Below are positions 1 to 9,174 of a stretch of DNA of 64,000 nt, piece after piece. The stretch comes from Hyphomicrobium sp. (lineage in GTDB: Bacteria > Pseudomonadota > Alphaproteobacteria > Rhizobiales > Hyphomicrobiaceae). The stretch covers positions 248,001 to 312,000 of the forward strand of contig RXJH01000001.1 of the NCBI GenBank assembly GCA_003987725.1, written 5' to 3'. Numbering within the stretch: the first letter of the stretch is position 1; each line of letters opens with the position of its first letter. The notes under the pieces are model-generated. The model was not told the origin of the DNA and did not search any database. It saw nothing but the letters and a program-made list of their open reading frames with translations. The position numbers and the translations under genes are program-made.

Positions 1-1358
1 CCGGCGTCCTTGCCGGTCCGGGCCGGCATCAACGTCAGGCCGAGCTGGCTCAGTTCGACGGACGACGGCTTGGCGCTATCGTCGTCGCTGTTGCCGTTGC
101 TGTCGTCGTCGTTATCGCCTTTCATGGCTGCTTCGGCGTTCTTCGGGAACAGACCGAGCTTCACCTTGATCGTTTGCTCGGCGTTGTTGCGCCAGACCTT
201 GACGTCGACCGAGGTGTCGGGCGCGAGCTCGGCAATCTTCCGAGCGAGATCGCGACTGTCAGCAATCTTTTCGCCGTTCACCTGGATGATCGCGTCCTGG
301 GCTTTGATACCCGATTTCGCTGCCGGACCGTTCGGCGTCACTTCGCTGACGAGGGCGCCGTGCGCGTCGGCAAGCCCGACGCTCGCAGCGGTGTCCTCAT
401 CGACGTTCTGAATCTTGACGCCGAGCCAGCCGCGATTGACCGTGCCGCCAGCCTTCAGCTGCTGAACGACTTCCTTGACGGTTTTAGCAGGGACCGCGAA
501 GGCGATGCCGACATTGCCGCCTGACGGCGAGAAGATCGCGGTGTTCACACCGATGACTTCGCCGTTGATGTTGACCGTCGGGCCACCCGAGTTGCCGCGG
601 TTCACGGCAGCGTCGATCTGCAGGTAGTCGTAGGGGCCGGAGCCGATATCGCGTGCCAGTGCCGAAACGATGCCTGCGGTAACGGTGCCGCCGAGGCCGA
701 ACGGATTGCCGACAGCCAGTGCCCAGTCACCGACGCGGGATTCCTTGTCAGCGAGCTTCAGCGTCGGGAAGGTCTTGTTGCTCTCAATCTTGATGACGGC
801 GATGTCGGTGCGCTGGTCGGTGCCGATCAGCTTGGCGTCGTACTTCGTGTCGTCGTTGTCGAACGTGACCTGGATCTTCGTCGCGCCGTCGATGACGTGG
901 TTGTTGGTCACAACGTAGCCATCAGGCGTGATGACGAAGCCTGAGCCCTGGCCTTGAACGATCTTCGGACGCTGCTCCTGCTGGCCGAATTCCTTCGGCA
1001 GGTTCTTGAAGAAGTCGTGGAGCGGATGATCCGGCGGCAAATCCGGAAGCGTGAAGCCCTTGTCGCCCTTCTTGCCGCTCTTGTCGTTCGACGCGAGCTT
1101 GGAAGCGCCGCCATCGTTCACAACCGAGACGGAGACGACGGCCGGTTTGACCTTGTCGACGATGTCGGCAAAGGAGATGGGCGCATTCCCGAAGGGCGTC
1201 TGAATGGTTTGGCCGGCGGTATCTGCAAGAGCTGGAGCCGATGGCGTGAAGAGCCCAAGACTCACCACCGCTGCGGCCGCCATCGCGAGCGATGCCGGCG
1301 CAATTTTTGAAGCTATTTTGTAAGGTGATGTCGTCGACGTACGGCGGGGCAATCGCAT
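1..1358 (-). CDS. degP: DegP/DegQ-type periplasmic serine endoprotease (3' end outside window)
   Basis: Trypsin-like HtrA protease for quality control of envelope proteins in the periplasm. The reading frame opens with ATG at 1358 and runs off the window at base 1, so the C-terminus is missing. The first ~45 residues form a long signal peptide ending in APALA. The triad is visible as His154 (TNNHVI), Asp185 (TDIAVI) and Ser257 (GNSGGP). A PDZ domain begins near residue 308, followed by an acidic D/N/S-rich linker and the start of a second PDZ. It follows ccmH on the same strand with a 127-base gap, so it may have its own promoter. Family assignment is secure; degP versus degQ cannot be decided here. 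Confidence 0.93.
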   Translation of the reverse strand, partial: MRLPRRTSTTSPYKIASKIAPASLAMAAAAVVSLGLFTPSAPALADTAGQTIQTPFGNAPISFADIVDKVKPAVVSVSVVNDGGASKLASNDKSGKKGDKGFTLPDLPPDHPLHDFFKNLPKEFGQQEQRPKIVQGQGSGFVITPDGYVVTNNHVIDGATKIQVTFDNDDTKYDAKLIGTDQRTDIAVIKIESNKTFPTLKLADKESRVGDWALAVGNPFGLGGTVTAGIVSALARDIGSGPYDYLQIDAAVNRGNSGGPTVNINGEVIGVNTAIFSPSGGNVGIAFAVPAKTVKEVVQQLKAGGTVNRGWLGVKIQNVDEDTAASVGLADAHGALVSEVTPNGPAAKSGIKAQDAIIQVNGEKIADSRDLARKIAELAPDTSVDVKVWRNNAEQTIKVKLGLFPKNAEAAMKGDNDDDSNGNSDDDSAKPSSVELSQLGLTLMPARTGKDA

Positions 1359-1485
1359 CCCAAGGGTCTCCAAATGAATGAAGGCTTCGCTAGCCTTAAT
1401 GTGAGGCGTAGCGAACGCGGGATTACGGCAGCATGTCAGGGACGTTAACTGTTGGTAATCTAGCGTCCGAAGGCGGCGATTTCGG

Positions 1486-1968
1486 CTACTGCCGGTCGCC
1501 CGTAAGGATCGTGTCCAGCTTGGCTTTTTCCTGGTCGGTCAATGGCGCGCTCGGATTGGATACATCCTTTTTCCCGGCGCGCAGAACCAGTACGAGGCCA
1601 CCGATCAGAACCAGGACGGGCGTCAACCAAAGCAGAAGCGTCGATAGCTCGAAACGCGGTTTCAAGAGAACGAATTCGCCGTAGCGGGCGACGACGTAGT
1701 CGAGGACCTGCTGGTCGGAGTCCTTTGCCTCGAGACGCTCGCGCACGAGCCGGCGGAGATCGCCCGCAAGCGGAGCGTCGCTGTCGTCGATCGACTGATT
1801 CTGGCAGACGAGGCAGCGAAGCTCGGCCGAGATCGTCCGGGCCCGCTGTTCGAGCGCAGGATCGGCGAGCATCTCGCCCGGCTGAACGGCAAGCGCGACG
1901 GGCGCGGCAGCGAAGACCGTCCAGACTGTCAAAAATGCGATTGCCGGAAAGCGCCGCAAGATCTTCAC
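1486..1968 (-). CDS. ccmH: Cytochrome c maturation protein CcmH
   Basis: Thioredoxin-like apocytochrome c reductase subunit of the System I haem ligation machinery. The 160 residues show an N-terminal signal or anchor segment, the redox motif LRCLVCQNQSI with Cys52 and Cys55, and a C-terminal membrane helix at about 107-128. The start is a GTG at 1968 whose last two bases are shared with the TGA stop of ccmF (GTGA overlap), which implies translational coupling. It is the short CcmH form: the TPR-containing CcmI is a separate gene at the head of the operon. Confidence 0.95.
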   Translation of the reverse strand: MKILRRFPAIAFLTVWTVFAAAPVALAVQPGEMLADPALEQRARTISAELRCLVCQNQSIDDSDAPLAGDLRRLVRERLEAKDSDQQVLDYVVARYGEFVLLKPRFELSTLLLWLTPVLVLIGGLVLVLRAGKKDVSNPSAPLTDQEKAKLDTILTGDRQ

Positions 1969-3944
1969 TCCGCAGGTACCGCAATGGATGGCCGTGCCTT
2001 AGCTGGCGCCCCAACGCGCAAGCGCCGGTCGGACAGCGAGATGCCGCCGCCAATGAACATGATCAACGCGCCGAGCCATATGAAACGCACAAGCGGATTG
2101 AAATAGGCTCGGACGGCATACCCGCCGCCGGGCTGCGGATCGCCGATAACGAGGTAAAGATCGCCACGCCACGCAGCATAAATGCCGGACTCCGTCGTCG
2201 ATTGCGGCGGGGCGTCGTAGAGACGCTTCGAAGGCGTGAGCTGTGCGACCGTACTGCCGTCGCGCTTCACATCGAAGTCGGCGATGTCTTCGACGTAGTT
2301 GGGTCCGCGGGCACGGTCGATGCCGGTGAAGGTTATGTCGTAGCCATTCACGGCCAGCTTCTCGCCCGGCTTCATCGCCTGGATATGCTCTTCGCGATAG
2401 GCGCTCGTGGCGACGATGCCGACAACGAGCATGCCGATGCCGAAGTGGGCTAACAACGTGCCGTAGGCCGACCGTGGCAGGTTTTTCGCGCGGCGGACGA
2501 TTTCATCGACGCTTGCCGAACCGACTTTCACTCTGTTCGCCCATTCGATGGCGGCTCCCGCCATCACGTAGACGCCGAGGGCGATGCCAAACGGTGCGAG
2601 CCAAGGTCCGCGATATTCGACGGCGAATACGGCGACGAGCGCGACAATCGCCAGGCCAAATGCAAATGCCAGGCGTTGCATCGCTCCGGCGAAGTCACCG
2701 CGTTTCCAGGCCAACATCGGTCCGATAGGCAGCGCGATGAGCAGCGGTATCATCAGCGGGCCGAACGTCATGTTGAAGAACGGCGGGCCGACCGAAATCT
2801 TCTCGCCCGTCAATCCCTCGAGCGCCATCGGATAGAGCGTGCCGACGAGCACCGTCGCGGCTGCCGTCACCAGCAAGAGGTTGTTGAGAACGAGGCTGCC
2901 TTCGCGGCTAATCGGCTGAAAGAGTCCGCCAGCTTGCATGTCCCTGGCGCGGAGAGCAAAGAGCGCGAGACCGCCGCCCGTGAAGAGAACCAGGATGGCG
3001 AGAATGAAGACACCGCGCGCCGGATCGACGGCGAACGAATGGACCGACGTCAGCACGCCGGAGCGAACGATGAATGTGCCCATCAGCGACAGCGAGAACG
3101 TAAGGATCGCGAGCAGCACGGTCCAGATCTTCAGCGCTTCGCGTTTTTCCATGACGAGCGCCGAGTGCAAAAGCGCGGTTCCGGCGAGCCACGGCATGAA
3201 GGACGCGTTCTCGACCGGGTCCCAGAACCACCAACCACCCCAGCCGAGTTCGTAGTAGGCCCACCACGAGCCCATCGCGATGCCGATCGTCAGGAACATC
3301 CAGGCGGCGAGTGTCCACGGCCGCACCCAGCGCGCCCAGGCCGCATCGATGCGCCCCTCGATCAGCGCGGCGATGGCGAACGAGAACGCAATCGAGAAGC
3401 CGACGTAGCCGGTGTAGAGAAATGGCGGATGGAACGCGAGCGCGGGGTCCTGCAGGATCGGGTTCAAGCCGCGACCATCGGCGGGGGCCGGATCGAGGCG
3501 GGCGAAGGGATTGGACGTCAGCAGCGAAAAGAGAAGGAACGCCACCGCGATCGACGCCTGCACGGCGAGAACGCGGGCTTTCAGCGTCACCGGCAGATTG
3601 TTGCCGAAGACCGCGACGGCCGCACCGAAGAGCGCCAGGATCAACACCCAGAGCAGCATCGAGCCTTCATGATTGCCCCAGACGCCCGCCAATTTATAGA
3701 TCATAGGCTTCGTCGAATGGGAGTTTTCGGCGACGTTCAAAACCGAGAAGTCCGAGGTCGCGTAGGCGTGCATCAACGCGAAGAAGGCGATCGCGATCAG
3801 GAAGAGCTGAGAGACGGCCGCGGGATCCGCAACGCGCATCATCCGCTCGTCCTTGATGGAGGCGCCGATCGCAGGAATGATGACCTGCACGACGGCGACC
3901 AGCAAAGCGAGGATCAGCGCGAAATGTCCGAATTCTACAAACAC
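1965..3944 (-). CDS. ccmF: Haem lyase subunit CcmF
   Basis: Large polytopic membrane protein (659 aa) that transfers haem from CcmE to apocytochrome c. It carries the family motifs WGNHEGSMLLW (about residues 87-97) and the WWD-type signature GGWWFWDPVENASF. About 15 hydrophobic segments are readable along the chain, and length matches the family. The start is GTG at 3944, supported by a strong AGAAGGA Shine-Dalgarno just upstream. It lies 11 bases after ccmE and overlaps ccmH by four bases. Confidence 0.97.
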   Translation of the reverse strand: MFVEFGHFALILALLVAVVQVIIPAIGASIKDERMMRVADPAAVSQLFLIAIAFFALMHAYATSDFSVLNVAENSHSTKPMIYKLAGVWGNHEGSMLLWVLILALFGAAVAVFGNNLPVTLKARVLAVQASIAVAFLLFSLLTSNPFARLDPAPADGRGLNPILQDPALAFHPPFLYTGYVGFSIAFSFAIAALIEGRIDAAWARWVRPWTLAAWMFLTIGIAMGSWWAYYELGWGGWWFWDPVENASFMPWLAGTALLHSALVMEKREALKIWTVLLAILTFSLSLMGTFIVRSGVLTSVHSFAVDPARGVFILAILVLFTGGGLALFALRARDMQAGGLFQPISREGSLVLNNLLLVTAAATVLVGTLYPMALEGLTGEKISVGPPFFNMTFGPLMIPLLIALPIGPMLAWKRGDFAGAMQRLAFAFGLAIVALVAVFAVEYRGPWLAPFGIALGVYVMAGAAIEWANRVKVGSASVDEIVRRAKNLPRSAYGTLLAHFGIGMLVVGIVATSAYREEHIQAMKPGEKLAVNGYDITFTGIDRARGPNYVEDIADFDVKRDGSTVAQLTPSKRLYDAPPQSTTESGIYAAWRGDLYLVIGDPQPGGGYAVRAYFNPLVRFIWLGALIMFIGGGISLSDRRLRVGAPAKARPSIAVPAE

Positions 3945-3955
3945 GGCAAATCCTT

Positions 3956-4426
3956 CTAGGGCATCGATGCCTTCAATTGACCGGGATGGGCGCTGGCGCC
4001 GAGTTTGACGCCTTTCTCTTCGAGCGCCTTCGCAACGTCGCGCGGCATATAATTTTCGTCATGCTTTGCCAGCACGCTGTCGGCTTTGAAGTTGCCGTTG
4101 GCGTCGAGCGTGCCTTCGGCGACGACGCCCTGGCCTTCCTTGAACAGATCCGGCAGCACGCCGGTAAAGGTCACCGGAATTTCTTTCAGCGTATCGGTTA
4201 CTTTGAACGTAATGGTCGTCCCCTGCCCGCGAACGACAGACCCGTTTTCGACCAGACCGCCGAGGCGAATGCGCTGGCCGGGCGGAACGCCCTTTTCGGC
4301 GATGTCGCTCGGCGTATGGAAAAAGACGATGCTGTCCTTCAGCGCGAAGAGCACCAGGACGAGCGCGACGGCGAGCACCGCTACTCCGCCACCGATCAAA
4401 ACTCCGCGCTTTTGCTTCCGCGTCAT
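3956..4426 (-). CDS. ccmE: Periplasmic haem chaperone CcmE
   Basis: Membrane-anchored OB-fold haem chaperone that binds haem covalently and hands it to CcmF/CcmH. One N-terminal membrane helix (about residues 8-29) precedes the periplasmic domain. The haem-binding motif [10 protein letters not shown] gives His122 and Tyr126, the expected catalytic histidine and conserved tyrosine. The length of 156 aa is typical. The ATG at 4426 begins MTRKQKRG. It sits between ccmI and ccmF in one transcription unit. Confidence 0.97.
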   Translation of the reverse strand: MTRKQKRGVLIGGGVAVLAVALVLVLFALKDSIVFFHTPSDIAEKGVPPGQRIRLGGLVENGSVVRGQGTTITFKVTDTLKEIPVTFTGVLPDLFKEGQGVVAEGTLDANGNFKADSVLAKHDENYMPRDVAKALEEKGVKLGASAHPGQLKASMP

Positions 4427-4444
4427 TGGTCATCCTGCATTGCG

Positions 4445-5620
4445 CTAGCTTCCAAGGCCGAGCTGGCGCGCCAGGCTGTCAACTTTGGCCAAGCCCACCT
4501 CATTGTCTTTGAGATTAGCACGGGCATCGGTCAAAGCTTTGACCGCATCATCGCGGCGGCCGAGCACCTGATAGGCACGGATCAATTTAACCCAGCCTTC
4601 GGCGTCGCTTCCATCGGACTTGAGACGGGCTGCGAGACCTTCCACCATACGCGTGATGAACGCCTGCCGTTCCTCCGGGCTCATGCTCATGATCGCGGCG
4701 GCATCGGGGTTGCCGGCCGACGGCGTAGCTGCGGGAGCAGCAGGAGCAGCGTTTGCCTGACCGGACGCGGGTGTGCCGCCCGTGTCCTTGCCGAGGTTTG
4801 CTAGGCGGTCTTCAAGTGCTTTACGCCAAGGCGCGTGTTCCGGCGCTTCATCGATGAGCTTGCGATAGTCCGCGGCGGCTTCCTGCAGGCGGCCGTCCTG
4901 CTCCTTGGAGAGTGCCAGCCAAATGCGAGGCTCGGTCGCGTTCGGGTCGATCTGCAGGACCCGTTCGAGAGCCTTGCGCGCATCTTCCGGGACGATGCCG
5001 TTCTCGAGGTGGATGCGCGCGTTGGCGAAGCCCTGGAGACGCCGTGGTGTTTCGCCGATCAGGCGAATGGCGTTCTGATAAGCGGTCGCGGCACCGGCGT
5101 ATTGACCGGTTGCGTAGTACACCGGCGCGATCACATCCCATCCCATGCCGTCTTCGGGATGCTCTCTGAGGCGTTCTTCGACCTTGGCGATCAGGTCGTT
5201 GGGTTTGTTCGAGTCCGTTGCCGTAGCGAGACGATCGCTCAAGGGCTGTCCGGGCAAGCCGGGCATGCCGTAGAGCAGATAAAGCCCCAAGCTCGCGAGC
5301 GGCAGAGCGATGGAGGTGGCAATCGACACCGTTTTGATAAATCGATTTTGGCCAGCCGCGCGAGATGAAGGTTCGGGTCGCGAACTGCCCTCCGCGGCGC
5401 GCAAAATCCGGCGGCCAATTTCGGCACGCGCACTTTCCGCCTCGGCAACGCCGAGCGCACCTCGCGCCTCGTCGGCCGCGATTTCTTTGAGTTGATCTTT
5501 ATAAACGGCGATATCGGCGTCGCCCGCGTCCGCCGGTGGCGATGACGGACGCATGAGCGGTCGCGTAATGGCGAGCGTCACGGCCGCCACCAATCCGGCC
5601 ACTAGAATCCAAAAAACCAT
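4445..5620 (-). CDS. ccmI: c-type cytochrome biogenesis protein CcmI
   Basis: Apocytochrome c chaperone: two N-terminal membrane helices flanking a cytoplasmic, charged loop, then a periplasmic TPR domain (about residues 150-280) and an Ala/Pro linker before a further helical segment. I chose the ATG at 5620 (MVFWILVAGLV) because it places the first membrane helix at the N-terminus as in CcmI/CycH; an in-frame extension to 5686 lacks this logic. First gene of the ccmI-ccmE-ccmF-ccmH unit. Confidence 0.93.
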   Translation of the reverse strand: MVFWILVAGLVAAVTLAITRPLMRPSSPPADAGDADIAVYKDQLKEIAADEARGALGVAEAESARAEIGRRILRAAEGSSRPEPSSRAAGQNRFIKTVSIATSIALPLASLGLYLLYGMPGLPGQPLSDRLATATDSNKPNDLIAKVEERLREHPEDGMGWDVIAPVYYATGQYAGAATAYQNAIRLIGETPRRLQGFANARIHLENGIVPEDARKALERVLQIDPNATEPRIWLALSKEQDGRLQEAAADYRKLIDEAPEHAPWRKALEDRLANLGKDTGGTPASGQANAAPAAPAATPSAGNPDAAAIMSMSPEERQAFITRMVEGLAARLKSDGSDAEGWVKLIRAYQVLGRRDDAVKALTDARANLKDNEVGLAKVDSLARQLGLGS

Positions 5621-5756
5621 CGCGCCGCGATCCTCAAGCTTCGCTGCAGGGAATAGGATCGCACGTCTGCCGAGGCAAGCCGACAAAGGTCCGGCCTGCC
5701 CATCTGTCGCGGACTAGATTAACTTCACGAAAGCCACGAGTTGACGCTGCAGCGCG

Positions 5757-6236
5757 TCAACCGACGTTCTGCCACGTTCCGTCTGCGCTCCGGCAGGCGG
5801 TGCCGTGCATCTGCTGCGGCCGTCCGTCGATGTAAATCGTGTGCGTGTAATCCCGGCAATCGGCGACGCCGCGCTTGTACGGCTTGCTCGGAACGATTTC
5901 GCCATAGTGACCGGTGTCAGGATCGCGCCACTGGCGCGGGTTACCGGACTGGCCGCGCTCGAGAGCGTCGTATTCCGCTTCCTGCGCGTAGCGGCGATCG
6001 CGCTCGTCGAGGCTCTTGCCGATCTGGCTGCCGACGATACCGCCGATGACGGCACCGCCAATGGTGGCCGCGACCTTGCCTCCCTCACCCTTGCCGATCG
6101 AATTTCCGAGAACACCCCCGGCGATGCTGCCGAGAACAAGGCCGGTGCTCGTGTTGTCCACTCCGCCTTGGCCGTTGCTGCAGGCACAAAGCAAGGCAGC
6201 TGCCATCAACGGCAGCGAAAAGCGCGCGATGCGCAT
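5757..6236 (-). CDS. Glycine-zipper 2TM domain lipoprotein (17 kDa surface antigen type)
   Basis: Small outer-membrane lipoprotein of the surface-antigen/glycine-zipper type. From the ATG at 6236 the protein opens with a signal sequence ending in LLCACSNG, where a Cys near residue 20 is the likely lipidation site. Residues about 30-75 form an alternating Gly/small-residue zipper (GLVLGSIAGGVLG...IGGAVIGGIVGSQIG), and the rest is a soluble part with two Cys. An upstream in-frame extension to 6407 has no signal-peptide logic and was not used. The next gene upstream is a sensor kinase on the same strand. Confidence 0.85.
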   Translation of the reverse strand: MRIARFSLPLMAAALLCACSNGQGGVDNTSTGLVLGSIAGGVLGNSIGKGEGGKVAATIGGAVIGGIVGSQIGKSLDERDRRYAQEAEYDALERGQSGNPRQWRDPDTGHYGEIVPSKPYKRGVADCRDYTHTIYIDGRPQQMHGTACRSADGTWQNVG

Positions 6237-6406
6237 GTTAAACCCCATTCCTGGCCCATCCCAGACGCGCCGCTGGCCCCCCACCGGCGCATAGTCCCGA
6301 TTATTCGCTAGACCGATATTGTGCCTTCGACAAGGCGGAAATCCACCACAATTCGGGCAAATCCCCATCCGCTTACGGTGTTGCACTGCGGCATCGGCCG
6401 TATCCA

Positions 6407-7786
6407 TCAGACGGCCGGAAGCTCTATGATGGCTTTGAGCCCGCCATGCTCGGAGCCGTCGAGCCGAAGCTTTCCCCGATAGGATGCGGCGAGATCGGAA
6501 ACGATCGAAAGCCCAAGTCCCGAGCCGGGTTTGCTCTCGTCGAGCCTAAGCCCACGCTTGCCGATCTTGGCCCTCTGTTCGGGCGAGAGACCTGGCCCGT
6601 CGTCTTCAACGGTAATCCTAAGCCTCCGACGGCTCGTCGTGTCCTGGTTATTGACGACCGCCGTCAGATAGACCCGAGACTGCCCCCACTTGCAGGCGTT
6701 ATCGAGCAGGTTGCCGAGCATCTCTTCCAGGTCCTGCTTCTCGCCCTGAAACTTGGCGCCCGGCTGAACGGTGTAATCGATCGAAATGCCTTTTTCGCTG
6801 TGAATGCGTTCGATCGCGCGGACCAACGCTTCAGCAACTGCTTCGACGGGCGTGACGCGGCCAATGGTGTTCGTCCTCGCGGCAATGCGCGCGCGATCGA
6901 GATAGTGGGTGATCTGATCGCGCATCAGATGCGCCTGCTCGGCGACCTTGGTGCCGAAGGCGGTCTTGTCCTCGCGCGCCTCGTTGGTGATCACGGCGAG
7001 CGGCGTTTTCAAAGCATGCGCGAGATTGCCGACCTGCGTCCGGGCGCGATCGATGATGTCCTGGTTTGACTCGATCAGCGCATTGAGCTCGGTCTGCAGC
7101 GGCTCGATTTCGGCCGGCAGCTTGCCCTCGAGCCGCTCGACCTGACCCGACCGGATACTCGCCAGCCCGCGCTCGATCCGGCGCAACGGCAAAAGGCCGA
7201 AGCGAACCTGAAAGACGGTCGCCGCCAAGAGGCCGAGCCCGACGAGAGAAAGCGCGCTCGTCAGGCGTGCACGGAATTTGGCGACCGTCTCCTCAAACCA
7301 ATCCATGGGGCCGGCCACCATGATCGAATACTTGGTCTTCTCGGGATCGTGACCGGGGGAGTCGATAAATTCGAGGATGCGGATCGTCGAGCCGGTCGGT
7401 CCCGGGACGTTCATCCATCGCGTGCCGGTGTCGTCGGTCGGGAATTTCCGGTCATACGGGGACGGCAGCATGGCGGTCGCCAGCGACGGCGAGACGAGCG
7501 TGCGGCCCGGCGCGCCGTCGATCGGCCTGATCTGCCAATACCAGCCCGATTGTGTGACTTCGAAAAGGGGTTCGTAAAGGTTCGGCGGGTTGACGGGCTC
7601 ATCGCCCATCGTGCTCATGCTGTCGATTGTTATCTGGGTCAGCAGCTTCTTCAACTGAGCGTCGAAGCTCAGCTGCACGTCGTCCCGGTAGAGCGCATAA
7701 ATGATGTAGCCCGCGAGCGGCAGCGCCAGAAGCGTCCACGCTGCCGAAGTTGCAAAGAGGCGCAGCGCAAGTGAGTTAAGCCTCAT
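6407..7786 (-). CDS. feuQ: Sensor histidine kinase, FeuQ-like
   Basis: Inner-membrane sensor kinase (459 aa) paired with the regulator next door. A membrane helix lies at about residues 8-31, a periplasmic sensor loop to about 175, a second helix to about 195, then HAMP. The H-box is LAHALKTPLAV, with phosphoacceptor His near residue 257. The N-box (GNLLDNACKWG) and the G-boxes (DDGPGLS, GSGLGLSI) are intact. Its start overlaps the regulator stop by 11 bases. The FeuQ name rests on the FeuP-like partner and rhizobial synteny with the ccm genes, so treat the symbol as provisional. Confidence 0.8.
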   Translation of the reverse strand: MRLNSLALRLFATSAAWTLLALPLAGYIIYALYRDDVQLSFDAQLKKLLTQITIDSMSTMGDEPVNPPNLYEPLFEVTQSGWYWQIRPIDGAPGRTLVSPSLATAMLPSPYDRKFPTDDTGTRWMNVPGPTGSTIRILEFIDSPGHDPEKTKYSIMVAGPMDWFEETVAKFRARLTSALSLVGLGLLAATVFQVRFGLLPLRRIERGLASIRSGQVERLEGKLPAEIEPLQTELNALIESNQDIIDRARTQVGNLAHALKTPLAVITNEAREDKTAFGTKVAEQAHLMRDQITHYLDRARIAARTNTIGRVTPVEAVAEALVRAIERIHSEKGISIDYTVQPGAKFQGEKQDLEEMLGNLLDNACKWGQSRVYLTAVVNNQDTTSRRRLRITVEDDGPGLSPEQRAKIGKRGLRLDESKPGSGLGLSIVSDLAASYRGKLRLDGSEHGGLKAIIELPAV

Positions 7787-8447
7787 CCGGTCCTTGGCTC
7801 ATGCGGTATCCCAGACCGCGGACCGTCTGGATCACGTCGCCGGGAATCTTTTTCCGCAGTCGGCCGATAAATACTTCGATCGTGTTCGAATCGCGATCAA
7901 AATCCTGATCGTAGAGATGTTCGACCAGTTCGGTGCGGGACACCACACGGCCGTTGTGGTGCATCAAGTAGGCCAGCAGGCGGAATTCGTGCGAGGTCAG
8001 CTTGACCGGCAGGCCTTCGCAGGTGACGCGCGCCGATTTCGTATCGAGGCGCACCGGGCCGCATTCGATTTCGGATTTCGCGTGGCCCGAAGCCCGGCGG
8101 ACCTGGGCGCGGACGCGCGCCAGCAGCTCCTCCATGTGAAAGGGCTTCGCCAGATAATCGTCGGCACCGGCATCCATACCGGCGACCTTGTCGCTCCAGC
8201 GGTCCCGCGCGGTCAGGATGATAACCGGCATCTTGCGGTCGCTTCGCCGCCACTGCTCAAGGACCGATATGCCGTCCATTTTCGGCAAACCAATATCGAG
8301 AATAACGATGTCGTAGGGCTCGGTATCGCCGAGAAAGTAGCCTTCCTCGCCGTCGGCTGCCGTATCCACGGCAAAGCCTGCGTCCTCCAGAGCCGTCGTG
8401 AGCTGGCGGTTCAGGTCCTTGTCATCTTCTACGACGAGCGCTCGCAC
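7776..8447 (-). CDS. feuP: OmpR-family response regulator, FeuP-like
   Basis: DNA-binding response regulator (223 aa) with an N-terminal receiver domain (Asp8-Asp9, phosphoacceptor Asp in IVILDIGLP near residue 51, Lys in AKPF near 101) and a C-terminal winged helix (about 125-220). The stretches GDTEPYD, LTARDRWSDKVAG and YDQDFDRDSNTIEV closely match FeuP of rhizobia and Brucella as I remember it. The start is GTG at 8447 behind a G-rich Shine-Dalgarno. Rhizobial FeuPQ controls periplasmic cyclic glucan export genes; whether that holds here is inference. Confidence 0.85.
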   Translation of the reverse strand: MRALVVEDDKDLNRQLTTALEDAGFAVDTAADGEEGYFLGDTEPYDIVILDIGLPKMDGISVLEQWRRSDRKMPVIILTARDRWSDKVAGMDAGADDYLAKPFHMEELLARVRAQVRRASGHAKSEIECGPVRLDTKSARVTCEGLPVKLTSHEFRLLAYLMHHNGRVVSRTELVEHLYDQDFDRDSNTIEVFIGRLRKKIPGDVIQTVRGLGYRMSQGPDEA

Positions 8448-8525
8448 AGCATCCCCCTCCCCTCTTGCACCGCTTGCGGCCGAACGGAAATCCCAACGAG
8501 AGACCCCACCGCAGCGACGAACCGA

Positions 8526-8816
8526 CTATCGGCCCTTCGCCGTCATAACGGTTGTTCTCAGCTCTCCCGTCGGACTTTTGATAACCAGCCGGTAAAAATA
8601 TCCGGCTTCCGAACGGCACAGCGTCGTCTTCACCAGCTTGCCGATACCATCTGCTGCCAGCGAACGCGACATCTCCTCGACAGTTAATAGATTTTCCTGG
8701 CGGACGATTTGCCCCGCCATGCCCCAGTCCGTCACGCAGTTGTCGGCGCGCGAGACAGCGCACGGCAGAAGTACTGCCGCAGTTACCGCTGTCACCACTC
8801 TTCTCAAATCGATCAT
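8526..8816 (-). CDS. Small exported PepSY-like protein upstream of feuPQ
   Basis: From the ATG at 8816 the product is 96 aa with a clear signal peptide (MIDLRRVVTAVTAAVLLPC... cleaved near AVSRA). The mature part has two Cys and a segment (LTVEEMSRSLAADGIGKL...) followed by two short strands that resembles a PepSY-type fold. It lies 78 bases before the response regulator in the same direction, so it is probably cotranscribed. Its position matches that of FeuN, a small periplasmic modulator of FeuQ described in Sinorhizobium, but I did not establish homology. Confidence 0.72.
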   Translation of the reverse strand: MIDLRRVVTAVTAAVLLPCAVSRADNCVTDWGMAGQIVRQENLLTVEEMSRSLAADGIGKLVKTTLCRSEAGYFYRLVIKSPTGELRTTVMTAKGR

Positions 8817-8904
8817 CCGCGCATTTCCGGGAACCCGACCCTTAAACATAGCGCGTTGAATGGCCGATGAATACGGGAGGGGGGGCCGGAATAGCCCCGG
8901 TTTC

Positions 8905-9174
8905 TTAATTCTTGCGGAGGCTGAGGACAGAAGATGCCTTGAACCGGCCATAGATCGCGAGAGCCGTTCCGAAGACGCCGGTCAGCGCCTGAACGGCGGT
9001 AAGTACCTGATCGCCAAACGTTTGGATGAGGTTCGCCGGAAGGCTTACCCCGATTGCCGGGGCCACGACGGGGAGTACCGTCGCCGCGGCGGTGATCAGC
9101 GTGCCCCATAGCGTTTTCGACTGCGCCCACCATTTCGACCCATCGTCCGTCGTCTTCGTAGTTGTGGTGTTCAT
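8905..9174 (-). CDS. Holin-like 89-aa protein from an internal in-frame start
   Basis: Within the endolysin frame an ATG at 9174 is preceded by AAAGGAG (complement of 9183-9189) at about 8 bases, the best Shine-Dalgarno in the gene. Translation from it gives 89 aa: MNTTTTKTTDDGSKWWAQ, then a hydrophobic stretch, a short loop, and a second amphipathic or hydrophobic stretch ending in a basic tail. This size and layout are typical of small phage holins encoded as separate genes. Either the holin gene has fused with the upstream lysozyme gene, or both long and short products are made. There is no stop codon between them. Confidence 0.6.
   Translation of the reverse strand: MNTTTTKTTDDGSKWWAQSKTLWGTLITAAATVLPVVAPAIGVSLPANLIQTFGDQVLTAVQALTGVFGTALAIYGRFKASSVLSLRKN

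Noticed and set aside
1447-1461. Possible CtrA box upstream of degP
   Set aside because: TTAACTGTTGGTAAT has a mismatch in the second half-site, so it does not meet the TTAA-N7-TTAA rule.
2676-3959. 427-codon plus-strand frame opposite ccmF
   Set aside because: Antisense to a clear CcmF; product is Arg/Glu/Gln-rich and unlike any family.
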